Origin: Terriglobia bacterium
Lineage (GTDB): Bacteria > Acidobacteriota > Terriglobia > Bryobacterales > Bryobacteraceae
DNA length: 36,442 nucleotides
Reading direction: 5' to 3'
Assembly: GCA_020073145.1 (NCBI GenBank)
Contig: JAIQFS010000054.1
Span: 1 to 36,442, forward strand
The notes under the pieces are model-generated. The model saw only the letters and a list, made by a program, of their open reading frames with translations. It made no database searches and had not been told where the DNA came from. Shown piece after piece: positions 1 to 8,412 of this stretch; position 1 is the first letter of the stretch, and each line of letters starts with the position of its first letter. The position numbers and the translations under genes were made by a program.

Positions 1-1042
1 GTTTGCTCGCACCCTCTCTTCCGGCGAGATATAGCTGTACATGTCGGCTTGCTGACGATCATTTCCGCGCATGCAGATTAGACGATCACAACATCTCAGG
101 CGTAACTCGTTCCACACCCGTTTTTCCGCAAACTGCTAGCCAACGAGGTAGGCAACAAAGACCTGTCCATCGGAGTGGATATGCGTGGCGGCCTCCCAGA
201 CATGCCTCGCGTTGGATTTTGGCTCATCCCCAAATCGCGTCCATGCTCATCGACTTAAGTGCCAGAGTGGGCCACGCCGTATACTCCGCATTCGCGCTTG
301 CCAGTGTTATACCGTGAGATCGCTACCGCGCGGCTCGTGATGCGACAGCGGGGATATAAAAAGCCAGGCCATATCCTTCGTTCAGGATCGACGTCGGCCA
401 GATCTGCGGGTTCACGCCGTCGGTCACGTCCTGTTAGAGAGCACGATCCCGAAGTCGTTGTACGACTAACGGCGCGTCTCTCGCTTGCCGTTGCCATCGC
501 TCTGGACGATGAAGTCGCACGTATTCTTCGCTCCCGCCGGAAGCATCTGTGCGATATGTACACAATATCATCTTTGAATACGTGAAGCCAGCCCGAAACA
601 ATGACCTCCCGCTTGAGCCGGAACGGCCGGACTACGTCGATGCGGCCTCGGCGAAGCGCTCGCCGGCGGTGCACCGACCTCCCGTGGCGGCGCCATCGCT
701 CCGCCTGGGCTGGCGTCCCCCGAGTCATTCGCCACTAACCATTCCCTTTCTCGCTACCTCATCAAAGTCGCATACGGGTGCCAGCAGACGAAACAGGCTT
801 TCCACGGTCAGATTTGGAAACGGCTTGAAAGAATTCGAGGCGCGACTTTAGCAATCTTGTTTAGCTCATGCGGCTTGAAGACGGCTAAGACCGACACGTT
901 TCATGCGCGTTCCCCGCTATTCCAACCTGCGCCGGAAAAGTAGATCGAGGCGGGCAAATGACGGGGATCGTGGGCACTATACATCGGCTTTTCCCGCGCC
1001 AGTTGCAATCCAAGATCGCAGCTCGGCAGCTAAAATGACCGC
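1..1042. other. Gene-poor left end with possible gene remnants
   Basis: No intact gene can be supported here. Two stretches read like coding sequence without a proper start. On the + strand, 106-258 is open and ends in a TAA; it reads FFRKLLANEVGNKDLSIG near its start but follows directly on a stop codon. On the - strand, 323-546 is a broken frame, listed separately. The overlapping open frames in other phases have arginine-rich, low-complexity translations typical of non-coding GC-rich DNA. Confidence 0.5.
323..546 (-). pseudogene. Decayed reading frame, family not recognised
   Basis: Reading leftward from an ATG at 546, the translation begins MLPAGAKNTCDFIVQSDGNG. It continues through an in-frame TAG into SYNDFGIVLSNR and then hits a TGA. 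Shifting frame near 430 restores a natural-looking stretch, DVTDGVNPQIWPTSILNEG, then YGLAFYIPAVASRAAR and a stop at 323. The composition is protein-like across the breaks, unlike the arginine-rich alternatives. This fits a gene fragment broken by one nonsense change and one frameshift. The family is not recognised and the call rests only on how the translation looks. Confidence 0.25.
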
Positions 1043-1933
1043 ATGCCGAGATACTTGGTATCACAAAAGGTCCGAACGGTGGCCAACGTAAACGATGCGT
1101 ACGCGGTCAATGAGTTCACCTTTACCCAATTCGAGCCCGAGCGAGGACTAGCGAGCGACGCTTGGGAGGCGAGAAGCGAGGTGGTCGCGAACAACTTTCG
1201 CGATGCATTCTCGATGTCGAGACAAGTGCTCCTTCCACTTGTAGACGCCATCTCCGTTGTGACTCAGTCGGCGGCATCGCTTCTTGCTACTAGCCACTTC
1301 GTATACCGTCTGGAGCAGAACGATGATCGATTGATGTTTCTTTACGTCGCACGCCGAAGAGGCCCGGTGGGAATGCCTCTCGGGCAGGCCGAGCAAGTTC
1401 GGGATATTCAAAAGCTTCTTGCCTTACCTGGTTCCGCTGTGAACTATCTGCGCGAAGCCAACAACGCCTCGACTGCCAAGACGCAACTCGCGATGCTAGT
1501 AATCGCCGCGGAAGCGCTTGCTGGGCAGAAGAGGATTACCGGGACCTGCAAGGCCTGTGGAACTGAGTATGCCTACGGCGGAACCGACAAGGAAAAGCTC
1601 CGAGCAGTGCTCGGCGACGAAGCATTCTACGCACTTTATGTCAAAGATGGCGGCTCGCTTCGAAACCTCCTATTTCATGGCAAGGCCGTGCCAGGAGATG
1701 CGGTTGGCCAAACCGTCGGAGCGACATACCGGGCCATCCGAACGTATTTGCAGAAGGAACTCGGGCTTGAAAGCTTCGAAGAAATAGTGGGGGCACCTCG
1801 CACGTTTGACAGTTTCGAACACGGTTGGCTGTTCGTCCGCTTGAGAGATCGCCAAATACCCTCCCTACGGGATCTCGAACAGCGATGGGAAACCCTAGCC
1901 GAGATAATGGAAGGCGAACCTCCAGGTTATTGA
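1043..1933 (+). CDS. HEPN-like domain protein (Apea-type), possible RNase
   Basis: This is a 296-aa soluble protein with no signal peptide or membrane segment. Near residues 170-175 there is a CKACG pair of cysteines, and at 207-212 the sequence RNLLFH followed by GK. That is an R-x4-H arrangement as found in HEPN domains, and 'RN...HGK' is characteristic of the Apea-like HEPN group. HEPN proteins with this motif are often metal-independent RNases in toxin-antitoxin or antiphage systems, but many Apea-like members are uncharacterised. The start used is the ATG at 1043; no strong ribosome-binding site is visible, so the start is uncertain. No antitoxin-like partner lies next to it. Downstream, 1934-2342 is empty and the next gene is convergent. 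The HEPN call is from motif and context only; nuclease activity is inference. Confidence 0.6.
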   Translation: MPRYLVSQKVRTVANVNDAYAVNEFTFTQFEPERGLASDAWEARSEVVANNFRDAFSMSRQVLLPLVDAISVVTQSAASLLATSHFVYRLEQNDDRLMFLYVARRRGPVGMPLGQAEQVRDIQKLLALPGSAVNYLREANNASTAKTQLAMLVIAAEALAGQKRITGTCKACGTEYAYGGTDKEKLRAVLGDEAFYALYVKDGGSLRNLLFHGKAVPGDAVGQTVGATYRAIRTYLQKELGLESFEEIVGAPRTFDSFEHGWLFVRLRDRQIPSLRDLEQRWETLAEIMEGEPPGY

Positions 1934-2342
1934 GTCGATTTGGCCTGCGGCTTCGGACCTTGGATCGGACGACCGTCTACTGCGTGGAAGCCTGAGGACC
2001 GGAGGTTGGGTCACCCGCCCATCTCGTTCGCGCTCACACGTCGGTGATTCGGGCCGGGTCCTTTCGGGCACCGAGTAAACAGCTGGATCGACAAATCAAC
2101 AATTTACCCCTGACACAACATGGCCAAGGCGCGATTCCAGATCCGATTCGCGCCGTAATATGCGCTATTAGCAGGGAAATTGTCACGCGCCAGGGGCTGG
2201 GGCGTTGCCAGAGGAAACACTCTCCCCTGTCATTCAAAACCATCCTTCGCTCCGTCTCCCTAGCCGTTGTGGGCGGGGTGACCACCACTCCTCTGCCGCT
2301 CGCATCAGAACGCCGTGAACAGTCAAACGCACGTACGCTTCC
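1934..2342. other. Intergenic, no feature seen
   Basis: This stretch of about 410 bases lies between two convergent genes. The short open frames on either strand have no protein-like composition or ribosome-binding sites, and no clear rho-independent terminator is visible. Confidence 0.5.
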
Positions 2343-3059
2343 TTATTGGCGTCGGTAATTGGTGAGCGTCCCGTACGTGTGCTGATCGATTTGTGCGCCG
2401 GCGGCGGATAAATAGGCTATCCAGAACCGCTCGACTTCATCCGCCTTTGCGGGTGCTGCGACGCCGGGCACTTGCGTATAGACGGTGACGCCGTGCAGGT
2501 CGGGCATCAACTGGTCCTTCTGGGCTTTTGCGATAACGCTTTTCGTGAATGGTTCAGAGACGGAGATCCTGGTAAATCGATACTCGGCCGAATCCTGGAG
2601 CATGTCGGAGAGGATTACCAGAAGTTTCCGCCGCTTCTTTTCCCCGCCGAAATAGCGGCCGGCGTCGCGGATTGAGCGGAGGAGTTCTGTTCGATCGGGC
2701 CGCGTTTTGGCGAGCGCGGCTTCAAAGTCGGTGGTTAACTCGGTCTTTGCTGTGGTAAGGCTCTCGTCGTAGGTGAAAGGATTGTCGTTCCAGCCTTTGA
2801 GCGGCAACTCGAAGTCGCCCGTCTCCGTAAGGGCGGAGTTTTCCGATTTGCCGATGTGCCCGCTGACAACAGCGATCACGATACGGTCACCTCCGACGGC
2901 GCGGGCGCTCACGGTTTTCCATGCCTGGCGGAAGTCCCTGAGATCCGGGATGGTCAAGGATGCGTCGACCAGCACAAGGACAAGGGAGGGGGTGTCAGCC
3001 GCTTGCGCTCCGACCAGAGGAGCCGCGAGCATGCTCATCAGAAATTGGCGTCGTTGCAT
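2343..3059 (-). CDS. Tat-exported VWA-like protein
   Basis: This is a 238-aa protein starting MQRRQFLMSMLAAPLVGAQA, an RRxFL twin-arginine-type signal followed by a hydrophobic stretch and an A-x-A-like cleavage site. The mature part opens LVLVLVDASLT, a DxSxT metal-ion-dependent adhesion site of von Willebrand A type. Later it has LLVILSDM, matching the second acidic VWA strand. VWA domains usually mediate metal-dependent protein binding. The ATG at 3059 is preferred to an upstream ATG at 3086 because AGGAG lies about 8 bases before it and the Tat signal then begins at once. It lies downstream of the IS110 transposase in the same direction as the SIR2 operon genes, so it is probably the distal gene of that operon, now separated by the insertion. 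Its partner is unknown. Confidence 0.7.
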   Translation of the reverse strand: MQRRQFLMSMLAAPLVGAQAADTPSLVLVLVDASLTIPDLRDFRQAWKTVSARAVGGDRIVIAVVSGHIGKSENSALTETGDFELPLKGWNDNPFTYDESLTTAKTELTTDFEAALAKTRPDRTELLRSIRDAGRYFGGEKKRRKLLVILSDMLQDSAEYRFTRISVSEPFTKSVIAKAQKDQLMPDLHGVTVYTQVPGVAAPAKADEVERFWIAYLSAAGAQIDQHTYGTLTNYRRQ

Positions 3060-3130
3060 GGTAGTTCTCCTATGATGTTTTGTCAACTACAACCTGGTTC
3101 TCGTCGTTCGCAAGACGAAGAAACTGCACT

Positions 3131-3297
3131 GCATCTGGTTCCCGGCGGAGCCGTCCGTCGCACATGATCCCCTTGCAGAACGGCGCGCAGGAGGCAAGGG
3201 CGCGCCGGTTTGTGGCGCGGCGTAGCGAACCCTTGCTCCCGAGCACCGTTCTGCTACTCAGAGCGCGACGACGGACGGCGCAGCGGGAATCAGATGC
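3131..3297. repeat. Nested 167-nt palindrome beside the transposase; possible structured RNA
   Basis: Four stems nest inside each other. 3131-3144 pairs with 3284-3297 (14 positions, one wobble or mismatch). 3150-3160 pairs with 3269-3279 (11 perfect, GCCGTCCGTCG). 3175-3183 pairs with 3246-3254 (9 perfect, GCAGAACGG). 3194-3200 pairs with 3230-3236 (7 perfect, GCAAGGG). At the tip, 3201-3206 pairs with 3214-3219 around a 7-base loop. A competing hairpin, 3285-3291 with 3301-3307, would disrupt the outermost stem. It occupies the 270-base gap between the transposase stop and the VWA gene. IS110-family elements encode a bridge RNA in a non-coding end (downstream of the transposase in the IS1111 group), and IS1111 elements often insert at palindromes. 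Either explanation fits; a small non-autonomous element is a third. Confidence 0.6.
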
Positions 3298-3329
3298 CTG
3301 GATTCCCGGTGGTGGGCTCCCGAGCGTTC

Positions 3330-4352
3330 TCATGACTCCTCCACCAGTACAAAGTTCGGGAAATCCTCGAACACCCACTTGTTTTTCAGAGTCCGGTAAA
3401 TGATGCCCAGAAACTTCCGCGCCAGCGCGATGATCGCCTTGCCGGCTCCGCGCCGCGCTTTTACCCGTTCATAGAAACTCTTCAGGTACGGGCTGTAATT
3501 GGCCGCGATCAGCGCCGATTGCACCAGCGCCGTCCGCCCCAGCTTCGTTCCGCGTTTGTGAATGTGCCCCGATCGCTCCGTCTCATTGGAGTTCGACACG
3601 CGCGGCACAATGCCGAAGTAGCTGGCCAGGCGGCCCTCATCGGCGAAGTCGTTCACATCCCCGATCACGCTCAGCAGGATCGCGCCCGTGATCTTGCCGA
3701 TCCCCTTGATGCTCGAAAGCCCCTTGTGCCCTTCCAGCTTCGAGCCTTCTTCGCCAATCGTTTTCTCCAACTCGGCGATGCTCTTGTTCAGGCTGCGGAT
3801 TTGCTCGACGATCACCCGCAACTCGAATCGCACGATCTCGTCGAAGGGCAGCTCCAGCACTTCGGCCAGCCTCTTCTCGCTCGACAGCGCCTCCTTGGGC
3901 AGGTTGAGCCCGCGCGCGCTCAGGATATTGTTCACCTTGTTCTTCAGCGCCGTCCGCAGCTTCACCAGCGTGTCCCGTGTCTGCGTCAGGCTCGCCAACT
4001 GCCCGTGTTCCTTATCTTTCATGCGAACCTCCGGCAGCAATCCCTTCGACAGATACAGCGACAGCCGCCGCGCGTCGTGGGGGTCGGTCTTCTTCACCGA
4101 CTGGCTGATAACGCGGAACTGATTGGTGTTCACCACCACCACGCGCGCCACCTGCGGCGCCACCGCGTCGTGAAACAACCGCGTGTTGCCCGTGATCTCC
4201 ACCGCCACCTCGTCGGTGGCCCGCAGCTTCTTCACGAACCGCGCCAGATCCTCCAGCGCCCACTCGGTCACGTAGGTCCTCTCGTTCTCCAATCGAATGC
4301 AGCAGGTGAACCGGTTCCGATGCAAATCGATTCCGATATAGCGTTTTTCCAT
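3330..4352 (-). mobile_element. IS110-family transposase (IS1111-group size)
   Basis: This is an intact 340-aa transposase starting MEKRYIGIDLHRN. The N-terminal RuvC-like domain carries the DEDD set: D9 in GIDLH, E52 in VEITGN, and D90 and D93 in KTDPHDARR. A central helical, coiled-coil region (about 105-205) is followed by the transposase_20 domain: SIKGIGKITGAILLSVIGD, then YFGIVPRVSNS, then HIHKRGTKLGRTALVQSA. A ribosome-binding site, AGGAGAG, lies just upstream of the ATG. IS110 enzymes recombine DNA guided by a bridge RNA encoded in a non-coding end, usually without target duplications. At most 93 bases lie upstream before the next gene and 270 bases lie downstream, which suits the IS1111 arrangement with the RNA downstream. 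Element ends could not be fixed. It sits inside the SIR2-associated operon and probably weakens expression of the VWA gene. Confidence 0.93.
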
Positions 4353-4445
4353 TTCTCTCTCCTGGTGGTTCGATCTTCCAGGTCGAGTAGACCAACTTTG
4401 CGGCGGTCACCATACTCCTATTCGAGGTCGCTCCTTTTCGACGAT

Positions 4446-7157
4446 TCAAGAAGTTGCGGTTGCTTCGCTGCGGTTGTCCACCGGCCGTGACCGGCGCTCG
4501 TACACCGTCCGGTAGAGGGCGGCGTAGTACTTACCGCGTTCCTTCTCCTGCTCGATATCGGAGCGCACCTGGTCTTCAAGGACGGTAATCGAGCTGTTTA
4601 GGCGAGCGGCCCGCTTGCGCAAGCGCTCGATATTGTGCTTCGCTTCCGCGAAATTCTCCTCCGGATCATGTGCCCAGTACGTGACCATTGCTGCGGCGAG
4701 GAAGATCATAGCGTTGAAGGAGAGGAATGCCGTATTGAGTTCCGGATGGTCCCTTACGAACGCCGGCGCGACCGTCGACAGGTGCGCCATGCGCACGTGG
4801 TTGAGGCCGACGAGCGCGAGACCGAGCACGCAGGTCGTCGTCAGCAGCTTGAATGCGGTCCCGACCCACGGCGATTGCCAGCGCCGTATCCAGAGGCCGA
4901 CACTGAAGGCGCAGATGGGGATCGCGACCGCGATCGCGAGTGCCATCAGGAGGGTGTAGACCGCCGGTTCGCGAAAGACATAAAACACGGCGAGGTTGAA
5001 GGCGCTCTCACCAACGGTCAGCACGACGAGCAGGATCCGATGCGCACTCGAGCCGAGCGCAACCGAAGCATCGTGCCGGCCCGTCTTGGTTTTCAGACGC
5101 TCGTATTCGGGTTCGTACGTCGTGCGGAGCTGATCTTCACATGCACTGAGTTCGCCCCGATGCTTGGCGATGCGGGTTGTCGTCTTCTTCTGGATCGCGA
5201 GCATGTTCGCGTCCGTGTGGGCTTGGATGACCCGCTCAAACGGCTGGCTCCCGAAGGAGCTCGCGCTGCGGCGTGTGCGAGCGTCCAGACGCGCGTTCAG
5301 TACCACGCGCGCGCCGGTGCGATGGCGCCACGCCCACATGATCAGAAGGAGCGCCAGAACGCTTCCAATGAGGAGTAACAGCAGGGTATAGAGATTCGAC
5401 AAGTTCATGGATACCTCCAAAGCTTGAGATGCCGGGTCGTCGTTATCGGCGATGCCCAGCGTGCTGATTGTGGCAACGGTAGCCCTGAGTCGGCTGCCTG
5501 CCCTGCGGAACCACGGCAAGGATGGCAGCGAGAGAGGGGCTGTCTCTCCGATAGCAGTTGTCATTTCTCGCCACCATTCCTCATCAATTAGGCGATCCGT
5601 TGGCAGCGATTCCGCGAGAACGGGTATGAGCGCGCTGTTGGCGCCTTCCTGCGGCGCCACGTCAACAGCAGGAACAGCGCTCAGGATGCGATAGGTCTCT
5701 CCGGCTTGCGTTGCACCGTGAAAGAGCCATCGTCCCGACGGTGGATCACGATATCCGACGTAGACCGCCTGGTTCGGCGCGATCGCTCCTGACTTGCAGA
5801 TCACCGTGAGCAGGTCGTCGGAGCCTAGGCGGGTCACGGACTTCGCGTCGATGGGCTCGCCGTTGATGCTGAGCAGAGAAACGGACGCCCCGCCCGTCTT
5901 GGCCGCTGGGGAGAGCTCGACGGGCATGATCCGCGAGATGCCGACCGCCTTTCGTGCGATGTCGCTGGGGGTCAGGACCATCCCGTCCAGGTTTTCCCGG
6001 GAGGCGATCGCCATGCTGACGTAGCGCGTCGCAAGGGGCCTCGCGGGAAAGCGAAAACGGGGATGGACGATCAGGTAGCGGCCGGATTCCAGGAGTTCGG
6101 CGGGCCCAAACGCGAGCCAGTTCCCGCACCCGTCGCAGCGGAGCAACTGCCAGACCCGCACGTCCGGCGGGAGCTGGTCCGCCTCCACTTCCATCGATGC
6201 GGCGGCGGCTAAGATGGTCACGCTGGTGCTCGTCGAGTTTGACTGCAGACGCTTGCCGGTAATATCCGTGATGCTCGCTATCGTGAGGAAGTACGGATTG
6301 CGAATGATCTGCAGTCGGGCTGATTGGAGTGCCGCCCAGTGGGCGATTGTGCTTTCCGTGGCCTGTTCCGGCGGCGGAGAAGACGGTCCCCCAAAAACCT
6401 GAATCGCGCACGCGCGGTGCCCCGTCCCCTGGATGGGAGGCAGCGTGAGTTGACTCATTCGCCACGTGCCGTCCGTGGCGGTGGTCGTCTGCCCGAGGAC
6501 ATCCCAGGTTTTTGACGGGGTGCATTGGGCGAGCGCCCACACGGGCGTGCCCTGGGCGAGCTGCTCGCTTGAGCCGTCGATCCCAAAAGTTGACGGCGTT
6601 ACGATCGGCTGGGCGGCATCGGCCGGTGTGTCCGCGATCGTCGCCATCCGCACTGATCCGCCGGTCCGGCCCTGAACGGCAGGAAGCAGCTGGATGTCGA
6701 CGGATTCCGTCCGTTTGTACGCGTTTTGACGGAACCACCCGTCATCATGGGATCCTTGCCCAAGGACGCGGTTGGACACGAACGCCATGACTTCGCACGT
6801 GGCGCGGCCATTGCCGCAAGGCACGTCGACGCGGTCTTGCCAGTGCCCCGACTCGTCGGCGGTCGCTGCCGGGAAAAGAATGCGCCACTGTGGGTCGCGG
6901 ACCTGCGCGTCGCGGACGGCCAGCCAGACGCTGGCGCCGAGCGGCAGGTTGGTCACCTCGCCTTCAAAGCTAGCCGTGGTTTGCACCTTCAGGGGTGCGG
7001 CAAAGCCGACGCGTTGCCCATCGGCGTGGGTCAGTCGCAGCGTGACGAGTTGAGCTTCACGCGAATCCGGAAGCTCAACCGGTGGGGACGTTTGCCCAAC
7101 GGCGAACCGGATCGCCAGCAGCGTTACGAGGAGGGTTAAGATTCGCAAGGGGGACAT
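4446..7157 (-). CDS. Exported multi-module membrane protein with four repeated beta modules
   Basis: This is a 903-aa protein of unrecognised family. Residues 1-22 are a signal peptide (ending AVGQ). Residues 23 to about 570 form an extracytoplasmic region with four related modules recognisable by a V-W/Y...R/C...W-x-phi core: VWLAVRD, VWALAQC, VWQLLRCDGCGNWLAFG and VYVGYRDPPSGRWLFHG. A transmembrane helix lies at about 588-611 (LLLLLIGSVLALLLIMWAW). A charged cytoplasmic segment of about 95 residues follows, then four more helices at about 706-831, and a charged coiled-coil-like tail. This topology suggests an outside sensor or binding part joined to a membrane core. A good AGGAG lies before the ATG, inside the end of the preceding gene, four bases away. 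It is the fourth gene of the leftward SIR2 operon. Its 3' end is directly followed by the IS110 element, so the last residues may have been altered. Confidence 0.8.
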   Translation of the reverse strand: MSPLRILTLLVTLLAIRFAVGQTSPPVELPDSREAQLVTLRLTHADGQRVGFAAPLKVQTTASFEGEVTNLPLGASVWLAVRDAQVRDPQWRILFPAATADESGHWQDRVDVPCGNGRATCEVMAFVSNRVLGQGSHDDGWFRQNAYKRTESVDIQLLPAVQGRTGGSVRMATIADTPADAAQPIVTPSTFGIDGSSEQLAQGTPVWALAQCTPSKTWDVLGQTTTATDGTWRMSQLTLPPIQGTGHRACAIQVFGGPSSPPPEQATESTIAHWAALQSARLQIIRNPYFLTIASITDITGKRLQSNSTSTSVTILAAAASMEVEADQLPPDVRVWQLLRCDGCGNWLAFGPAELLESGRYLIVHPRFRFPARPLATRYVSMAIASRENLDGMVLTPSDIARKAVGISRIMPVELSPAAKTGGASVSLLSINGEPIDAKSVTRLGSDDLLTVICKSGAIAPNQAVYVGYRDPPSGRWLFHGATQAGETYRILSAVPAVDVAPQEGANSALIPVLAESLPTDRLIDEEWWREMTTAIGETAPLSLPSLPWFRRAGSRLRATVATISTLGIADNDDPASQALEVSMNLSNLYTLLLLLIGSVLALLLIMWAWRHRTGARVVLNARLDARTRRSASSFGSQPFERVIQAHTDANMLAIQKKTTTRIAKHRGELSACEDQLRTTYEPEYERLKTKTGRHDASVALGSSAHRILLVVLTVGESAFNLAVFYVFREPAVYTLLMALAIAVAIPICAFSVGLWIRRWQSPWVGTAFKLLTTTCVLGLALVGLNHVRMAHLSTVAPAFVRDHPELNTAFLSFNAMIFLAAAMVTYWAHDPEENFAEAKHNIERLRKRAARLNSSITVLEDQVRSDIEQEKERGKYYAALYRTVYERRSRPVDNRSEATATS

Positions 7158-7161
7158 GGCG

Positions 7162-8406
7162 TTATCTCCTGGCCTGCATCAGCCGATACCGGACCTCGTC
7201 GGAAATGCTCACCTGCCGGGACCTCAAATCGCTTTCGGTGACGGGTTGGCTCTGGTCGAACGGGTGGAAGCTCACGACGGCGATCGCCACGAACTCCGCG
7301 TTGGGATTCGCGCCGGAGGGTTGCAGGTCCGCGGCGGGCAGCATCCAGTAGGCGCGATTCCTCGTGAGGTACTCCGCACCAGCGACGTGCCAATTCTTCT
7401 CCGCGTTTTGGCGGACGAGCAGCGTGATTATTTCGCGGGAGGTCGGGATATACCGCGGCCCCGCCGCGAACGTACCTTCGACCCGTTCGATGGGATTGGT
7501 GAGCCAGTGCGTGCCGTCGTTGGAAACGCCAACGCGGGTGATCCGGACGCGCAGCTCGTCGCGCAAGACCGCGCGCACCACGTCGACCTTGGGAGAGGTC
7601 GCTTTGATGAAGCGGGCCATCTTCAGCCATTGCGCTCCATCAATGCCGTCGTGTTCCTTCACCGGCAGCGGGTAACTGGTGACGACGCCGTACAGCCAGA
7701 AGCGCGAGTGAAGGTCCAGCTCGCCGAGGCCGGTCCGTCCAAAATAGGCGGTCGAGGTCACCGTGAGATCGTGCGTCACCTCGATATGGTTGCTGGGCCA
7801 CCGCAGCGCGTTGTCGGTGGGTTGCACCACCAGTTGCACGAGCGCGCCAACGGGCACGCTCTGCAAGTCGATTTTCACTTCCTCGAAACTCGCCACCGGC
7901 ACCGGTACGCCCGGTATCGGCGTCCGGGTGCCCACGGTGGTCAGGCGCAGGCGGCTTCGGTCGAAGGACGCGCAGCTGACCTGCACGGGCTCGCTCTGAA
8001 GCACGATCTGCGTCCAACGTGAGGGCGGCAGCACCAGGCCCGGCGGCAACGGATCCTTGACGATCACCGCAAGCAGGGTTTCCGGCTGCGAGGGGTCCGC
8101 AAGGTGGTAGGGCATGGTCCATCCGATGGTGTTCCCACCAACCGGGTACTGATTCGCGAGCCCCGGCGAAACCACCCATGAGCCTCCGGGGCGGTGGCGG
8201 AGGAGTTGTATCCCGTTGGGCTTGTATTGCGCTGGCATTCGCCCGTGGATGAAGTCGTCCTGGTTCGTAAAAAAGATGGTGGGAGATTCCGGCGAATCGG
8301 GCAGGTCTCCAACCTGGTCGATTGTGAAACCGGTCTGCGAGGCGGCCTGCATTAACCAGGTAGCGAGCCCGGCGATGCCTCGGAAGAAATCTCTACGGGT
8401 ATGCAT
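7162..8406 (-). CDS. Tat-exported protein with modules like those of the 903-aa neighbour
   Basis: This is a 414-aa protein beginning MHTRRDFFRGIAGLATWLM, a twin-arginine signal. The mature part contains at least two modules with the pattern phi-x-LL-x-R...W-x-V: IQLLRHRPGGSWVVSPG near the N-terminus and ITLLVRQNAEKNWHVAG near the C-terminus. A more divergent one may lie between them (VQLVVQPTDNALRW). The C-terminal one continues YWMLPAADLQPSG, which reads like a secreted beta-sandwich binding domain. The same pattern occurs four times in the downstream 903-aa protein, so the two probably arose from a shared module and may bind the same ligand or each other. The gene is 6 bases after the SIR2 gene and 4 bases before the 903-aa gene, so all are one transcription unit. 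No catalytic motif is seen; the family is not recognised. Confidence 0.75.
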   Translation of the reverse strand: MHTRRDFFRGIAGLATWLMQAASQTGFTIDQVGDLPDSPESPTIFFTNQDDFIHGRMPAQYKPNGIQLLRHRPGGSWVVSPGLANQYPVGGNTIGWTMPYHLADPSQPETLLAVIVKDPLPPGLVLPPSRWTQIVLQSEPVQVSCASFDRSRLRLTTVGTRTPIPGVPVPVASFEEVKIDLQSVPVGALVQLVVQPTDNALRWPSNHIEVTHDLTVTSTAYFGRTGLGELDLHSRFWLYGVVTSYPLPVKEHDGIDGAQWLKMARFIKATSPKVDVVRAVLRDELRVRITRVGVSNDGTHWLTNPIERVEGTFAAGPRYIPTSREIITLLVRQNAEKNWHVAGAEYLTRNRAYWMLPAADLQPSGANPNAEFVAIAVVSFHPFDQSQPVTESDLRSRQVSISDEVRYRLMQARR

Positions 8407-8412
8407 AGCGTT

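Noticed and set aside
3066-4411. ATAGGAG on both sides of the IS110 element as a target duplication
   Set aside because: Both copies are ribosome-binding-like sequences, and IS110-family elements normally make no target duplications.
3519-4490. Long + strand open frame opposite the transposase
   Set aside because: It is complementary to the well-supported IS110 transposase and is histidine/arginine/leucine-rich, typical of an antisense shadow.
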